Shown here in pieces: positions 35,049 through 44,352 of a stretch of 64,000 nucleotides of DNA. How positions within the stretch are numbered: position 1 is the first letter of the stretch; the number at the start of each line of letters is the position of its first letter. The notes beneath the pieces are model-generated. The model was given only the letters and a program-made list of their open reading frames with translations. It was not told the origin of the DNA and ran no database searches. The DNA comes from Azospirillum sp. TSO35-2 (GTDB lineage Bacteria; Pseudomonadota; Alphaproteobacteria; Azospirillales; Azospirillaceae). The DNA lies in NCBI RefSeq assembly GCF_003116095.1, contig NZ_LGRA01000018.1, positions 830,749-894,748 of the forward strand. Reading direction: 5' to 3'. The position numbers were made by a program, and so were the translations under genes.

Positions 35049-35432
35049 GGCGGAACCCGGTGGTGGATGGGACGGCCGGCATCCTGTCCCGTCGCCGGCC
35101 GTCGCGCAGCCCGCCAGGGATGAACGGTGCCGCTGCGGATTCTTTGGGGTGAGGGCCCGGGGGCTTGGCGTCGGTGGTGGGATGGCGGCGTGAGGCTCGC
35201 CGCCCCTCCCGCAGGGATGACCGACAACAGAGCAAGTGATGCACCGGGTGCGGTAAATCTTATCCTATGTTAAGTCGCTATGCCGTAATTGGTGCATAGG
35301 AATAGCCATTTTGGAGCGTTGCGGCGCTCCATCCCTCTGCCTAGATTGTTGTCCTCATCCCTTGGCAGGGCGTGACAAGCGCCACTGGTCTAGCTTCCGC
35401 TTGAGGTCGCGTTTGTCCGAAGTCTCTGCTCG
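35049..35432. other. Intergenic region between nudK-like and bacteriophytochrome genes
   Basis: This 384-bp gap has no credible gene. It holds the promoters of two divergent genes. G+C drops between 35236 and 35310. A sigma-70-type promoter for the phytochrome gene lies at 35319-35347, with an inverted repeat over its -35 element. Confidence 0.6.
35312..35347 (+). promoter_or_regulatory. Promoter of the phytochrome gene with overlapping inverted repeat
   Basis: TTGCGG (35319-35324), 17-bp spacer, TAGATT (35342-35347). The -35 is the loop of a perfect inverted repeat, TGGAGCG and CGCTCCA (35312-35331), a likely binding site for a repressor or activator. Confidence 0.5.
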
Positions 35433-37991
35433 ATGAGCGGCCCGGTTCCAGCGGGGTCTGCCGATCTCACCGATTGCGACCGTGAACCCATCCACCAGTT
35501 GGGGCTGATCCAGCCGACCGGCTTCCTGATCGCCGTCTCGGCCGACTGGATCATCCTGCACGTTTCCGCCAACATCGGCCGCTGGCTGGGGGTGGAACCC
35601 GACGCGCTGCTCGGCACGCCGCTGGCCCGGCTGATCGACGGCGAGGCGCTGCACACGATTCGCGGGCGGTTGCAGGTCGCCCACATCAACGGCGGGGTGG
35701 AGCGCGCCTTCGGTGTCCGGCTGTCCGGTCGCGCCCCGGTCTGCGACGTCGCCGTCCACCTCTCCGGCTCGACCATCGTCATCGAGGCGGAGCCGAGCGA
35801 GGGGGAGGGGCCGCCCGATTCCGGGTCGCTGCTGCGCTCGATGATCGCCCGCGTGCAGAGCGCCCCCGGCCTCGACGGTTTCTGCCGCGAGGCAGCGCGG
35901 CAGATGCGGGCGCTGACCGGCTTCGACCGGGTGATGGTCTATCGCTTCGCCCCCGACGGCTCGGGCGAGGTCATCGCGGAATCGGCGGTGCACGGCATCG
36001 GCAGCTTCCTCGGCCTGCGCTATCCCGCCTCCGACATTCCCCAGCAGGCCCGGCGCCTGTACGAGCGGAGCTGGCTGCGCTGCATTGGCGACGTCGACGC
36101 GGCGCCGGTGCCGCTGGTGCCGCCGCTCGATCCCACCGGCCGGCCGCTCGACCTGTCGCTCTGCCTGCTGCGCAGCGTGTCGGCGATCCATGTCGAGTAT
36201 CTGCGCAACATGGGAGTCCACGCCTCGCTGTCGGTGTCGATCCTACGCCACGGCAAGCTGTGGGGGCTGTTCGCCTGCCACCACCGGCAGGCCCGCGCGC
36301 TGTCCTTCGAACGGCGGACCACCGCCGAGCTGTTCGGCCAGATGGTCTCGCTGCTGCTGGAGGGGCGGGAGCGCGAGCGCGACAGCCAGCACGAGGCGCA
36401 GGCCCGCCGCGCCCATGTCCGTATCATGTCGATGCTGGCGGGCAGCGAATCGCCGCTCGACAGCCTGACCGCCGTCGCCGCCGAACTGCGGACGCTGATC
36501 CAGTGCGACGGCTTCGCCTGCTGCATCGACGGGCAGATGCATCTGGAGGGCCGGACGCCGACGCGGGAGGAGACGCTGGGCGTCATGCGCTTCCTGCATC
36601 GGACGCCGCCCAGCCAGGTCTACGCCACCGACGAACTGGGCGCGGCGCACCCGCCGGCCCGCGGTTTCACCGAGCGCGCCTGCGGCCTGCTGGCGATCCC
36701 GGTGTCGCGCTCGCCGCGCGACTATCTGGTCTTCTTCCGCGGGGAGGTGGTGCACACCGTCACCTGGGCCGGCGACCCGCAGAAGTCCGCTCAGCCGGCG
36801 GAACCCGGCGCCGTCCCGCCGCGCCTCACCCCGCGCAAGAGCTTCGAGGCCTGGACCCAGACCGTCGTCGGCCGGTCGCAGCCCTGGACCGACATCGACC
36901 TGCGCGTCGCCGAATCGCTGCGGGTCACGCTGCTGGAGGTGGTGTTGCGCCTGGCCGACGTCGCCAGCCACAGCCGCAAGGCGGCGGGCGAGCGGCAGGA
37001 GCTGCTGATCGCCGAGCTGAACCACCGGGTCCGCAACATTCTCAGCCTCGTCCGCGCCCTGGTGCGCCAGAGCGAGAGCGGGGCGGAGACGGTGCAGCAG
37101 TTCGCCGGCATCGTCGCCGGCCGGATCGAGGCGCTGGCCCGCGCCCACGACCAGATCACCGCCGACAATTGGGGGCCGGCCTCGTTGCGCGCGCTGATCG
37201 CGGCGGAGATCGGCGCCTATTTGTCGGACAAGCGCGAGCGGGTGCGGCTGTCCGGGCCGGAGGTGCTGCTGGCGCCGCAGGCCTTCTCCGTCTTCGCGCT
37301 GGTGGTCCATGAGCTGACGACGAACTCGGCCAAGTACGGCGCGCTCAGCGACGGCGCCGGCTGGGTCGAGGCGCGCTGGTCGGTCGACGGCGGCGGCCGG
37401 CTGCATCTCGGCTGGCGGGAGAATGGCGGCCCGCCGGTGCAGGCGCCGAACCGCACCGGCTTCGGCACCACGGTGATCGAACGTTCGGTGCCGCACGATC
37501 TGCAGGGCGAGGCGGAGGTCACCTACGCCCCGTCCGGCGTGCAGGCCCGCTTCATGATCCCGGCCCGCTACGTCACCATCGCCTCGGCGCTGCCCGGCGG
37601 CGGGCCGGACCGGGGGGCGATGCCGGCGGACGACTTCTCCATCGACGGGGCGGTGCTGCTGCTGGAGGACAACATGATCATCGCGATGGCGACGGAGGAC
37701 GTGCTGACCCAGTTCGGCGCCAGCCGCGTCAACACCGCCTCCGGTGTCCGCCACGCCCTGCGCCTGATCGACGAGGACCCGCCGGTGGTTGGCGTGCTGG
37801 ACGTCAATCTGGGCAGCGAGACGTCGGTCGCGGTCGCCGACCGCCTGCGCGAACTGGGCATCCCCTTCGTCTTCGCCACCGGCTACGGCGAAGCCGCCGC
37901 GGTGCCGGAACGCTTCGCCGACGTGCCGGTGCTGAAGAAGCCCTACGGGTCGGATCAGGTGGTGCGGGTGCTGGCGTCGGTGATGGGGTAG
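35433..37991 (+). CDS. Bacteriophytochrome with HWE histidine kinase and receiver domain
   Basis: This 852-residue red/far-red light sensor is cytosolic. In order: PAS (about 15-120) with the bilin-attachment Cys15 in DCDREPIHQLGLIQPTG; GAF (about 130-310) with the YPASDIP motif (Asp201) and the chromophore-pocket His253 in AIHVEYLRNMGVHAS; PHY (about 320-510); an HWE kinase with His531 in ELNHRVRNILSLV and HELTTNSAKYGAL; and a C-terminal receiver with LLEDN, Asp790 in VLDVNLG and KKPYG. The bilin motif reads QPTG instead of the usual QPHG. No heme oxygenase gene is adjacent, so biliverdin must come from elsewhere. It is divergent from the nudK-like gene. Confidence 0.93.
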   Translation: MSGPVPAGSADLTDCDREPIHQLGLIQPTGFLIAVSADWIILHVSANIGRWLGVEPDALLGTPLARLIDGEALHTIRGRLQVAHINGGVERAFGVRLSGRAPVCDVAVHLSGSTIVIEAEPSEGEGPPDSGSLLRSMIARVQSAPGLDGFCREAARQMRALTGFDRVMVYRFAPDGSGEVIAESAVHGIGSFLGLRYPASDIPQQARRLYERSWLRCIGDVDAAPVPLVPPLDPTGRPLDLSLCLLRSVSAIHVEYLRNMGVHASLSVSILRHGKLWGLFACHHRQARALSFERRTTAELFGQMVSLLLEGRERERDSQHEAQARRAHVRIMSMLAGSESPLDSLTAVAAELRTLIQCDGFACCIDGQMHLEGRTPTREETLGVMRFLHRTPPSQVYATDELGAAHPPARGFTERACGLLAIPVSRSPRDYLVFFRGEVVHTVTWAGDPQKSAQPAEPGAVPPRLTPRKSFEAWTQTVVGRSQPWTDIDLRVAESLRVTLLEVVLRLADVASHSRKAAGERQELLIAELNHRVRNILSLVRALVRQSESGAETVQQFAGIVAGRIEALARAHDQITADNWGPASLRALIAAEIGAYLSDKRERVRLSGPEVLLAPQAFSVFALVVHELTTNSAKYGALSDGAGWVEARWSVDGGGRLHLGWRENGGPPVQAPNRTGFGTTVIERSVPHDLQGEAEVTYAPSGVQARFMIPARYVTIASALPGGGPDRGAMPADDFSIDGAVLLLEDNMIIAMATEDVLTQFGASRVNTASGVRHALRLIDEDPPVVGVLDVNLGSETSVAVADRLRELGIPFVFATGYGEAAAVPERFADVPVLKKPYGSDQVVRVLASVMG

Positions 37992-38011
37992 GGGGCGAGG
38001 GGTGGGTGGGT

Positions 38012-38143
38012 GTCGGCTGGCGATGCCCCCTCCCTGACCCTCCCCCGCTGGGCGGGAGAGGGGACTGCCGCCGCCCTTTGCATAACCTCCGCAAAAATCC
38101 TGCCCCCTCTCCCTCGAAGAGGGGGAGGGATGGGGAGGGGGCA
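38012..38143. repeat. Inverted-repeat intergenic element (copy 2 of 3)
   Basis: Starts GTCGGCTGGCGATGCCCCC and ends in the inverted GGGGAGGGGGCAC. Internal CCCTCCCCCGCT and CTCCCTCGAAGAGGGGGAGG blocks match the copies at 10201-10304 and 42501-42636. It lies between the converging phytochrome and TrmH genes and may end both transcripts. Confidence 0.75.
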
Positions 38144-38151
38144 CCCGAAGC

Positions 38152-38916
38152 CTACCGCCTCGCCGCCGCGAACCGCGCGTACAGCGCCACGCTGACCGCC
38201 ACGGTGGCGTTCAGCGACTCCACCGCTCCGGTGGTCGGCACCGACAGCCGCGTCGCCGGGCAATCGGCCGGGACGCCCTGGCCTTCCTCGCCCAGGATCA
38301 GCCGCAGGTCGGCCGGCCAGTCGAAGCGGGTCAGATCGGCGCCGCCGCCATCCAGCGCAAAGAGCGGGCCGGCGGCGGCGTTCACCTCGGCCCAGCGCGG
38401 GCCGCGCAGCAGGGTCAGGGCGAACTGGGCGTTGGAGGCGGCGCGCAGGCATTTCGGGTGGAAGGGATGGGCCGCCCCCTCCAGCAGCACGACGCGCGAC
38501 GCGCCGAAGGCGGCGGCGCTGCGCAGCAGGGCGCCCAGGTTGCTGGGATCACCCAGCGCGCACAGCAGCTCCAGCCCGTGGGGCGGCTGCGACAGGTCGA
38601 TCCTCGGCATCGTCGGCACGGCGCCGACCAGCAGCGGGAAGCCGGTGCCCGACACGTCGAGCGTGCGGAACAGGGCGGGTGCCAACTGCACCGGCTCCAC
38701 CCCCGGCGGCAGGGGCCAGCCGGCGACCTGGGCCGGGTCGGTGAACAGCAGCCGCTCGAACCGGTCGGGGTGGTGGCGCAGCGCCTCCGGCACCGTCTTC
38801 AGCCCGGCGAGCAGGAACTTGCCGTTCTTCTTCAGCCCGCGGCCGTCGAGCGCCGATTCCCACAGCTTGAACTGCGGGTTCTGCGGGCTTTCGATCAGCA
38901 GGGGCGGGCGGGACAT
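38152..38916 (-). CDS. TrmH/SpoU family RNA 2'-O-methyltransferase
   Basis: This 254-residue SPOUT methyltransferase modifies ribose in tRNA or rRNA. It has the N-terminal substrate-binding part (SPQNPQFKLWESALDGRGLKK), motif 1 ALGDPSNLGALLRSAAAFGAS, motif 2 LILGEEGQGV and motif 3 VPTTGAVESLNATVAVSVALY. The exact RNA target cannot be read from the sequence. It follows the GNAT gene by 51 bp on the same strand. Confidence 0.92.
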   Translation of the reverse strand: MSRPPLLIESPQNPQFKLWESALDGRGLKKNGKFLLAGLKTVPEALRHHPDRFERLLFTDPAQVAGWPLPPGVEPVQLAPALFRTLDVSGTGFPLLVGAVPTMPRIDLSQPPHGLELLCALGDPSNLGALLRSAAAFGASRVVLLEGAAHPFHPKCLRAASNAQFALTLLRGPRWAEVNAAAGPLFALDGGGADLTRFDWPADLRLILGEEGQGVPADCPATRLSVPTTGAVESLNATVAVSVALYARFAAARR

Positions 38917-38967
38917 GGCAGCAGGCTTCCAGGCGTTGCGACGATCCTGCCTAGCACAGCCGATCGT

Positions 38968-39519
38968 TCAAAGACAGCGCCCCAGGAACAGCAGCGGGCC
39001 GCGCTGGCAGGCGTTGGTGAAGCCGGCGCGCTGGTAGAAATCGACGTTGCGGGCAAAGACCGCGGTGACCAGATGCACGCCGGGCAGCCGGTCGGCGGCG
39101 CAGTCTTCGACGAAGCGGTCGATCAGCCGGCGGCCCAGCCCGTGGTCGCGCCAGCCCGGCCGGACGTTGATGTGGAAATGGGCGGGGTAGGCGGCGAAAT
39201 GGTCGGCGAACACGTCGTATTTCGGGATGCGCCGGGCGAGATCGACGGCACCGGCGCTGTCCTTGCAGCCGGTGAGATAGCCGACGATCCGTCGGTCGTC
39301 ATCCCCGGCCAGCGCCATCCAGACATCGTCCGGCGCTTGGGTGACGAACCAGCCGGTCCAGGTGTCGAGGAAGGCGGCGCGCTCGGCGTCGGACGCGAAC
39401 TCCGTCCGGGTGGTGGAGGCGAAGAAGATCTCCTCCAGTGCCGCCAACGCCGCCCGGCGGTCGGGCAGGGCGGTCAGGCGTTCCAGCCGGATGGCCGGAT
39501 GGATGGAGTCGCTCCCCAT
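38968..39519 (-). CDS. GNAT family N-acetyltransferase
   Basis: This 183-residue acetyl-CoA-dependent acetyltransferase has the acetyl-CoA loop in NVRPGWRDHGLGRRLIDRF (about 128-146), strand IVGYLTGC before it, and the C-terminal VFARNVDFYQRAGF typical of the fold. The acceptor is unknown. It starts 4 bp past the stop of mltA and is probably co-transcribed with it and with the TrmH gene. Confidence 0.88.
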   Translation of the reverse strand: MGSDSIHPAIRLERLTALPDRRAALAALEEIFFASTTRTEFASDAERAAFLDTWTGWFVTQAPDDVWMALAGDDDRRIVGYLTGCKDSAGAVDLARRIPKYDVFADHFAAYPAHFHINVRPGWRDHGLGRRLIDRFVEDCAADRLPGVHLVTAVFARNVDFYQRAGFTNACQRGPLLFLGRCL

Positions 39520-39523
39520 GCCG

Positions 39524-40714
39524 TCACTTCCGCAGCGCGGTCTCGACCGACGGGTTGCGCGGCGCCAGCATGGTGTAGTGGCCGCGCGCCTTCATGACGC
39601 CGGCCCCTTCCTCCGCCTGGGGGCCGTGGCCCCAGAACAGGTCGCCGCGCACCGGCCCCTTGATGGCGCCGCCGGTGTCCTGCGCCACCACCAGCCGGTT
39701 GATCGCGCCGCCCGGCACCGGCGCGTCGCGCACCTCCAGCCACAGCGGCACGCCGAGCGGGATGTGCTCGGCGTCGACGGCCAGGCTACGGCCGGGGGTC
39801 AGCTCCATGTTGCGGGCGCCACGGGCGCCGACCTCGGGCTTGACCTTGAAGAAGACGTAGGAAGGGTTGAGGTTCATCACCCGCTGGGCCTCGGCCGGAT
39901 GCTCCTTCAGCCAGCGCCGGATCAGCTGCAGCGACATCTGCTCCGGCGTGGCGTCGCCGATGTCGATAATATGGCGGCCGATCGGGTAATAGCTGTGACC
40001 GTTCTGGCCGTCGTAATGGATGCCGACGACCGAGCCGTCGGCCATCACCGCCCGGCCCGACCCCTGGATCTCCAGGAAGAAGGCGTCGACCGGGTCGTCC
40101 ACCCACATCAGTTCCAGCCCCTTGCCCTTCAGGGCGCCGGCCTCGATGCGGGCGCGGGTCGGCAGGCCGTTCTTGCCGCGCGGCGGCACGCGGTAGAGCG
40201 GCACGTTGTAGCGCTCGGTCGGCGTCCAGCTGCCGTGCACCTCGGTCTCATAATAGCCGGTGAACAGCCCGTTCTCGCCCCGGCTGACGTCGCGCGGGGT
40301 GAAGTGGGTCTCGAAGAAGCGGCGCGCCGCCTCGGAATCGCCGGCGGGCAGGTCACGGGCGGCGGCGCAGATGGCGCGCCAGTCGTCGGTGGTGCCGGCG
40401 GCCTTCAGCGCCCCCAGCGGCTTGCCCGGCGGCTGGTTCTTCACCCAGCCGCAGGTGCGCTGCACCGCCGGGACCGCCTGGGAATGGTCGTCGTCGATCC
40501 AGCCGGCCAACTGGCGGAAGTCGGGCGACACCTGGTCCCAGGTCGGGCGCTGGGCCAGCGGCCGCTGGCCGGTGACCGGCGGCGCGGTGCCGGCGCAGGC
40601 CGCCAGCGTCGCCAGCAGGCCGGCGACCAGGGCCAAGCGTCCCGCCCGTCCCGCCACCCGGCCCGCCGCATGGCCGACGCTCCGCGCACACATGTTCCCA
40701 GCCGCAGCCGCCAT
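39524..40714 (-). CDS. mltA: Membrane-bound lytic murein transglycosylase A
   Basis: MltA cleaves glycan strands of peptidoglycan with formation of 1,6-anhydro-muramic acid. The 396-residue precursor has an N-terminal signal with a lipobox-like LLATLAAC and then the MltA domain (FTGYYETEVHG; IQGSGRAVMADGSVVGIHYDG) and the 3D domain at the C-terminus (VVAQDTGGAIKGPVRGDLFWG), which holds the catalytic aspartate. I took ATG 40714, with GGGG about 7-10 nt upstream; frames to 40777 and from 40693 also exist. It is the first gene of an mltA-GNAT-TrmH run. Confidence 0.92.
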   Translation of the reverse strand: MAAAAGNMCARSVGHAAGRVAGRAGRLALVAGLLATLAACAGTAPPVTGQRPLAQRPTWDQVSPDFRQLAGWIDDDHSQAVPAVQRTCGWVKNQPPGKPLGALKAAGTTDDWRAICAAARDLPAGDSEAARRFFETHFTPRDVSRGENGLFTGYYETEVHGSWTPTERYNVPLYRVPPRGKNGLPTRARIEAGALKGKGLELMWVDDPVDAFFLEIQGSGRAVMADGSVVGIHYDGQNGHSYYPIGRHIIDIGDATPEQMSLQLIRRWLKEHPAEAQRVMNLNPSYVFFKVKPEVGARGARNMELTPGRSLAVDAEHIPLGVPLWLEVRDAPVPGGAINRLVVAQDTGGAIKGPVRGDLFWGHGPQAEEGAGVMKARGHYTMLAPRNPSVETALRK

Positions 40715-41082
40715 CGCGCACCCCGTTCCCAAGATCAGGCTTTCCGTTGGAGCCCTCACCGCCCGGTCCGCCGCCATCCTGTTCCAGGCGGCGGCGTGGT
40801 CACGACAAGGTCACATCCCTCGATCGTTTGTGCCGGGTGTTACCCCGAGTCGTCAATCCCCGTCGGCGCATTCGGGGTAGTCCCGCGCGCTGATGTCACG
40901 GGGCGGCGGGACGGCGGTCGAGGGTCGGGACGGCGTGCAGGGCGGCTCCGCGGCGGGCGAAGCGTGACAGCGGCGGGCAAACGCGGTATCGACGGTGTTG
41001 TGGAACGTGCCGAACCGTTTCCTGTTCGCCGCCATTGACTTCCCAAGTCGCCGCTATCGAATTCCCAAAGGGACCTGCCGCC
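40715..41082. other. Intergenic region between divergent mltA and RsmB-like genes
   Basis: These 368 bp hold no credible gene. TTGACT at 41035-41040 and TATCGA at 41055-41060 are only 14 bp apart, too close for a standard promoter. A CCCC...GGGG hairpin occurs near 40858-40880 (CCCCGTCGGCGCATTCGGGG). Confidence 0.5.
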
Positions 41083-42483
41083 ATGACACCCGCCGCCCGC
41101 CTCCAGGCGGTCATCGATCTGCTGACCGAGATCGACGAGACCCCTCGCCCCGCCGACGCGGTGATGAGCGCCTATTTCCGCAACCGCCGCTACATCGGGT
41201 CGAAGGACCGCACCAACATCGCGCAGACCGCCTACGCGATCCTGCGGCGTCACGCGCGGCTCGGCTGGTGGATCGAACGGGCCGGCTACGAGCGTCCCAC
41301 CCCGCGCGCCCGCATGCTCGCCTACATGCTGCTGGAGGAGCGCCGGAACGCCGGTGTCGTGCTGGAGATGTTCAGCGGCGGCAAGTTCGCCCCCGCCCGG
41401 CTGACCGACGACGAACTCGCCATGGTCACGGCGATGGACAGCCACACGCTGGAGCATCCGGAGATGCCGGAGACGGTGCGGGTGGAATGCCCGGACTGGG
41501 CCGAGCGGCCGATGCGCCTGTCGCTCGGCGACCGTTTCGCGGTGGAGATGGAAAAGCTGCTGGAGGCGGCCCCGCTCGACCTGCGCATCAACCCGCTGAA
41601 GGCCAACCAGCAGAGCGCCATCAAGGCGCTGGCCAAGGCGGAGATCACCGCCGAGGTGACGCGCTGGTCGCCGCTCGGCCTGCGGGTGAAGGGCCGGCCG
41701 CCGCTCGGCACCGTCGACGCCTTCAAGGACGGGCTGGTCGAAATCCAGGACGAGGGCTCGCAACTGGTGGCGCTGGCGGTGGCGCCGAAGCCGGGCCATC
41801 AGGTGGTGGATTTCTGCGCCGGCGCCGGCGGCAAGACGCTGGCGATCGCCGCGCTGATGAAGAACAAGGGTCGCGTCGTCGCCTGCGACGTGCTGGACAA
41901 GCGCCTGAAGCGCGCCGCCGAGCGCTTCCGCCGCGCCGGCCTGCACAACATCGAGGCCCACCCGCTGACCAGCGAGCGCGATCCGTGGGTGAAGCGTCAC
42001 AAGCGCAAGTTCGACCGCGTGCTGGTCGACGCGCCGTGCTCCGGCACCGGGACCTGGCGCCGCAACCCCGACGCCCGCTGGCGCCAGCTCGGCCCCGGCC
42101 TTGACCAGTTGCTGCCGCTGCAGGCCAACATCCTGGACAGCGCCGCGCGTCTGGTGAAGCCGGGCGGGCGGCTGGTCTACGCCACCTGCTCCATGCTGCA
42201 CGACGAGAACGAGGCCCAGATCGAGGCCTTCCTGCAGACCCACACCGACTTCATCGTCAAGCCGGTCGCCGAGGTCTGGGCGGAGGAAGAGGCCGGCGCC
42301 CCGCCGTCCGACGGCCCCTACCTGCGCCTGACCCCGGCCCGCCACGACACCGACGGCTTCTTCGCCGCCGTGCTGGAACGCCGCGCCGAAGAGAGCGTGT
42401 CGGCGGTCGGCAGCGAGGTCGAGGTCGACGCGGAGCAGGACGAGGTCGACGCGGTGGAACTGAGCAAGGCGATCGACGCCTGA
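41083..42483 (+). CDS. RsmB/NOP-family RNA cytosine-5 methyltransferase
   Basis: This 466-residue enzyme uses SAM to methylate cytosine in rRNA or tRNA. It has an N-terminal NusB-like helical domain (1-130) and a catalytic domain with SAM motif I DFCAGAGGKTLAIA, motif IV DAPCSGTGTWRRNPD and motif VI YATCSM; the two cysteines are the catalytic and releasing residues. The C-terminus is an acidic tail (EVEVDAEQDEVDAVE). I chose ATG 41083, preceded by AAAGGGA; the frame opens at a TTG at 41035. It is followed by a repeat element. Confidence 0.92.
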   Translation: MTPAARLQAVIDLLTEIDETPRPADAVMSAYFRNRRYIGSKDRTNIAQTAYAILRRHARLGWWIERAGYERPTPRARMLAYMLLEERRNAGVVLEMFSGGKFAPARLTDDELAMVTAMDSHTLEHPEMPETVRVECPDWAERPMRLSLGDRFAVEMEKLLEAAPLDLRINPLKANQQSAIKALAKAEITAEVTRWSPLGLRVKGRPPLGTVDAFKDGLVEIQDEGSQLVALAVAPKPGHQVVDFCAGAGGKTLAIAALMKNKGRVVACDVLDKRLKRAAERFRRAGLHNIEAHPLTSERDPWVKRHKRKFDRVLVDAPCSGTGTWRRNPDARWRQLGPGLDQLLPLQANILDSAARLVKPGGRLVYATCSMLHDENEAQIEAFLQTHTDFIVKPVAEVWAEEEAGAPPSDGPYLRLTPARHDTDGFFAAVLERRAEESVSAVGSEVEVDAEQDEVDAVELSKAIDA

Positions 42484-42500
42484 GTGTGGGATGGGGAGGC

Positions 42501-42636
42501 GTCGGCTGACGATGCCCCCACCCCGACCCTCCCCCGCTGGGCGGGGGAGGGAGAAAGCGCTTGTACGGGATGGCGGCGGCAGTCCCCTCTCCCTCGAAGA
42601 GGGGGAGGGTTAGGGAGGGGGCATCCGGCAGCCGAC
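42501..42636. repeat. Inverted-repeat intergenic element (copy 3 of 3)
   Basis: The most complete copy: GTCGGCTGACGATGCC at the left pairs with GGCATCCGGCAGCCGAC at the right, and the inner CACCCCGACCCTCCCC pairs with GGGGAGGGTTAGGG. It lies between the RsmB-like gene and pepA. Confidence 0.78.
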
Positions 42637-42771
42637 ACCTTCCCACGCCCCACACCCCCAACTTCGACAGCCGGGGTGGCGCGCTCCCGATCGGTGGAGT
42701 AGGCTTCCCGCGCTGAATTCGTTCCGGGCGCATCCGCCCGATCCCTCCCGTGGACTCCCCAAGAGGACCCG

Positions 42772-44280
42772 ATGAAGTTCTCCTTCGCCAAGCCGTCCCT
42801 GCCCAGCTCGGGCGTTCTCGCCGTGACCGTTGCCGCCGACCGCAGCCTCGGCCCGATCGGGCGCGAGCTTGATCAGAAGACCGGCGGGTCGCTGGCCCGC
42901 GCCATGGCCGCCGCCCGCTTCAACGGCAAGAAGGACGAGACGCTGACCCTGCTCGCCCCGGCCGGGACCGATCTGGACCGCATCCTGCTGGTCGGCGTCG
43001 GCAAGGCGGAGGACGTCACCGACCTGATCCTCCAGGCGGCCGGCGGCGCCGTCGCCGTGACGCTCGACAAGGCCACCGAGGAGGCCGCGCTGCTGGTCGA
43101 ACTGCCGGAGGGCGCCAAGCTCGCCGGGGCCGCCGCCGCGGTGGAGATCGCCTTTGGTGCGCAGCTCCGCGCCTACAAGTTCGACAAGTACCGCACCAAC
43201 GACAAAAAGGCCGACAAGAAGGAGCCGAAGCCCAGCCTGCGCAAGCTGACGCTGCTGGTCGAGGACGACGGCGCCGCCAAGGCCGCCTTCAAGAAGCTCG
43301 ACACGCTGGCCGACGCGATCCGCTTCACCCGCGACCTGGTGTCGGAGCCGGCGAACGTCATCTACCCGGAAACCCTGGCCGAGAAGACCCGGGAGCTGGA
43401 GCAGTTCGGCGTCGAGGTCGAGATCCTCGACCAGAAGAAGCTGCGCAAGATCGGCATGGGCGCGCTGCTGGGCGTGGCGCAGGGCAGCGCCTGCGAGCCG
43501 CGCGTCGTCGTGATGCGCTGGAACGGCAACCCGGACGCCGACGACAAGCGGCCGGTCGCCTTCATCGGCAAGGGCGTGACCTTCGACAGCGGCGGCATCT
43601 CGATCAAGGGTGCGGCCGGCATGGAGGACATGAAGTGGGACATGGGCGGCTCCGCCACCGTGATCGGCACCATGTACGCGCTGGCCGCCCGCAAGGCGAA
43701 GGTCAACGCCGTCGGCGTCGTCGGTCTGGTGGAGAACATGCCGTCGGGCACCGCGCAGCGGCCGGGCGACATCGTCACCTCGCTGTCGGGCCAGACCATC
43801 GAGGTCATCAACACCGACGCCGAAGGGCGCCTGGTGCTGGCCGACTGCCTGTGGTACGCGCAGGACGTCTACAAGCCCAAGCTGATGATCGACCTCGCCA
43901 CCCTGACCGGCGCCATCATCACCGCGCTGGGGCATGAGCACGCCGGCCTGTTCTGCAACGACGACGACCTCGCCATGAACCTGACGGCCGCCGGCCTGAA
44001 GGTCGGGCAGCCGGTGTGGCGCCTGCCGCTCGGCGACGCCTACGACAAGGAGATCGAGACCCCGGCCGCCGACATGAAGAATGTCGGGTCGGGCGGCGGT
44101 GCCGGCAGCATCGTCGGCGCGCAGTTCCTGAAGCGCTTCGTCAACGACCTGCCCTGGGCCCACATCGACATCGCCGGCGTGGCGTGGTCGAAGAAGGACG
44201 CCGCCACGGTGCCGAAGGGCGCCACCGCCTTCGGCGTGCGCCTGCTCGACCGCTTCGTGGCCGAATACCACGAGGGCTGA
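42772..44280 (+). CDS. pepA: Leucyl aminopeptidase (M17)
   Basis: PepA is a hexameric, two-metal aminopeptidase; in some bacteria it also binds DNA at recombination sites. The 502-residue protein has the N-terminal macro-like domain (1-170) and the catalytic domain with VGKGVTFDSGGISIK, the MKWDMGG block, the signature NTDAEGRLVLADCL and the bicarbonate/active-site Arg inside it. It is preceded by a repeat element and followed by a G/C hairpin, then holC. Confidence 0.97.
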   Translation: MKFSFAKPSLPSSGVLAVTVAADRSLGPIGRELDQKTGGSLARAMAAARFNGKKDETLTLLAPAGTDLDRILLVGVGKAEDVTDLILQAAGGAVAVTLDKATEEAALLVELPEGAKLAGAAAAVEIAFGAQLRAYKFDKYRTNDKKADKKEPKPSLRKLTLLVEDDGAAKAAFKKLDTLADAIRFTRDLVSEPANVIYPETLAEKTRELEQFGVEVEILDQKKLRKIGMGALLGVAQGSACEPRVVVMRWNGNPDADDKRPVAFIGKGVTFDSGGISIKGAAGMEDMKWDMGGSATVIGTMYALAARKAKVNAVGVVGLVENMPSGTAQRPGDIVTSLSGQTIEVINTDAEGRLVLADCLWYAQDVYKPKLMIDLATLTGAIITALGHEHAGLFCNDDDLAMNLTAAGLKVGQPVWRLPLGDAYDKEIETPAADMKNVGSGGGAGSIVGAQFLKRFVNDLPWAHIDIAGVAWSKKDAATVPKGATAFGVRLLDRFVAEYHEG

Positions 44281-44298
44281 GGCAAAACCGGCGATAAT

Positions 44299-44324
44299 CC
44301 CCCTCTCCCCCCTGGGGGGAGGGG
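44299..44324 (+). terminator. Possible hairpin terminator after pepA
   Basis: CCCCTCTCCCCCC and GGGGGGAGGGG pair with one bulge, 19 bp after the pepA stop. No T-run follows directly, so termination would be weak. Confidence 0.4.
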
Positions 44325-44352
44325 AACCCGGGAATTTTGCGATGCGACGGCC

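Noticed and set aside
41035..41060. TTGACT...TATCGA as a promoter for the RsmB-like gene
   Set aside because: The spacer of 14 bp is too short for sigma-70.
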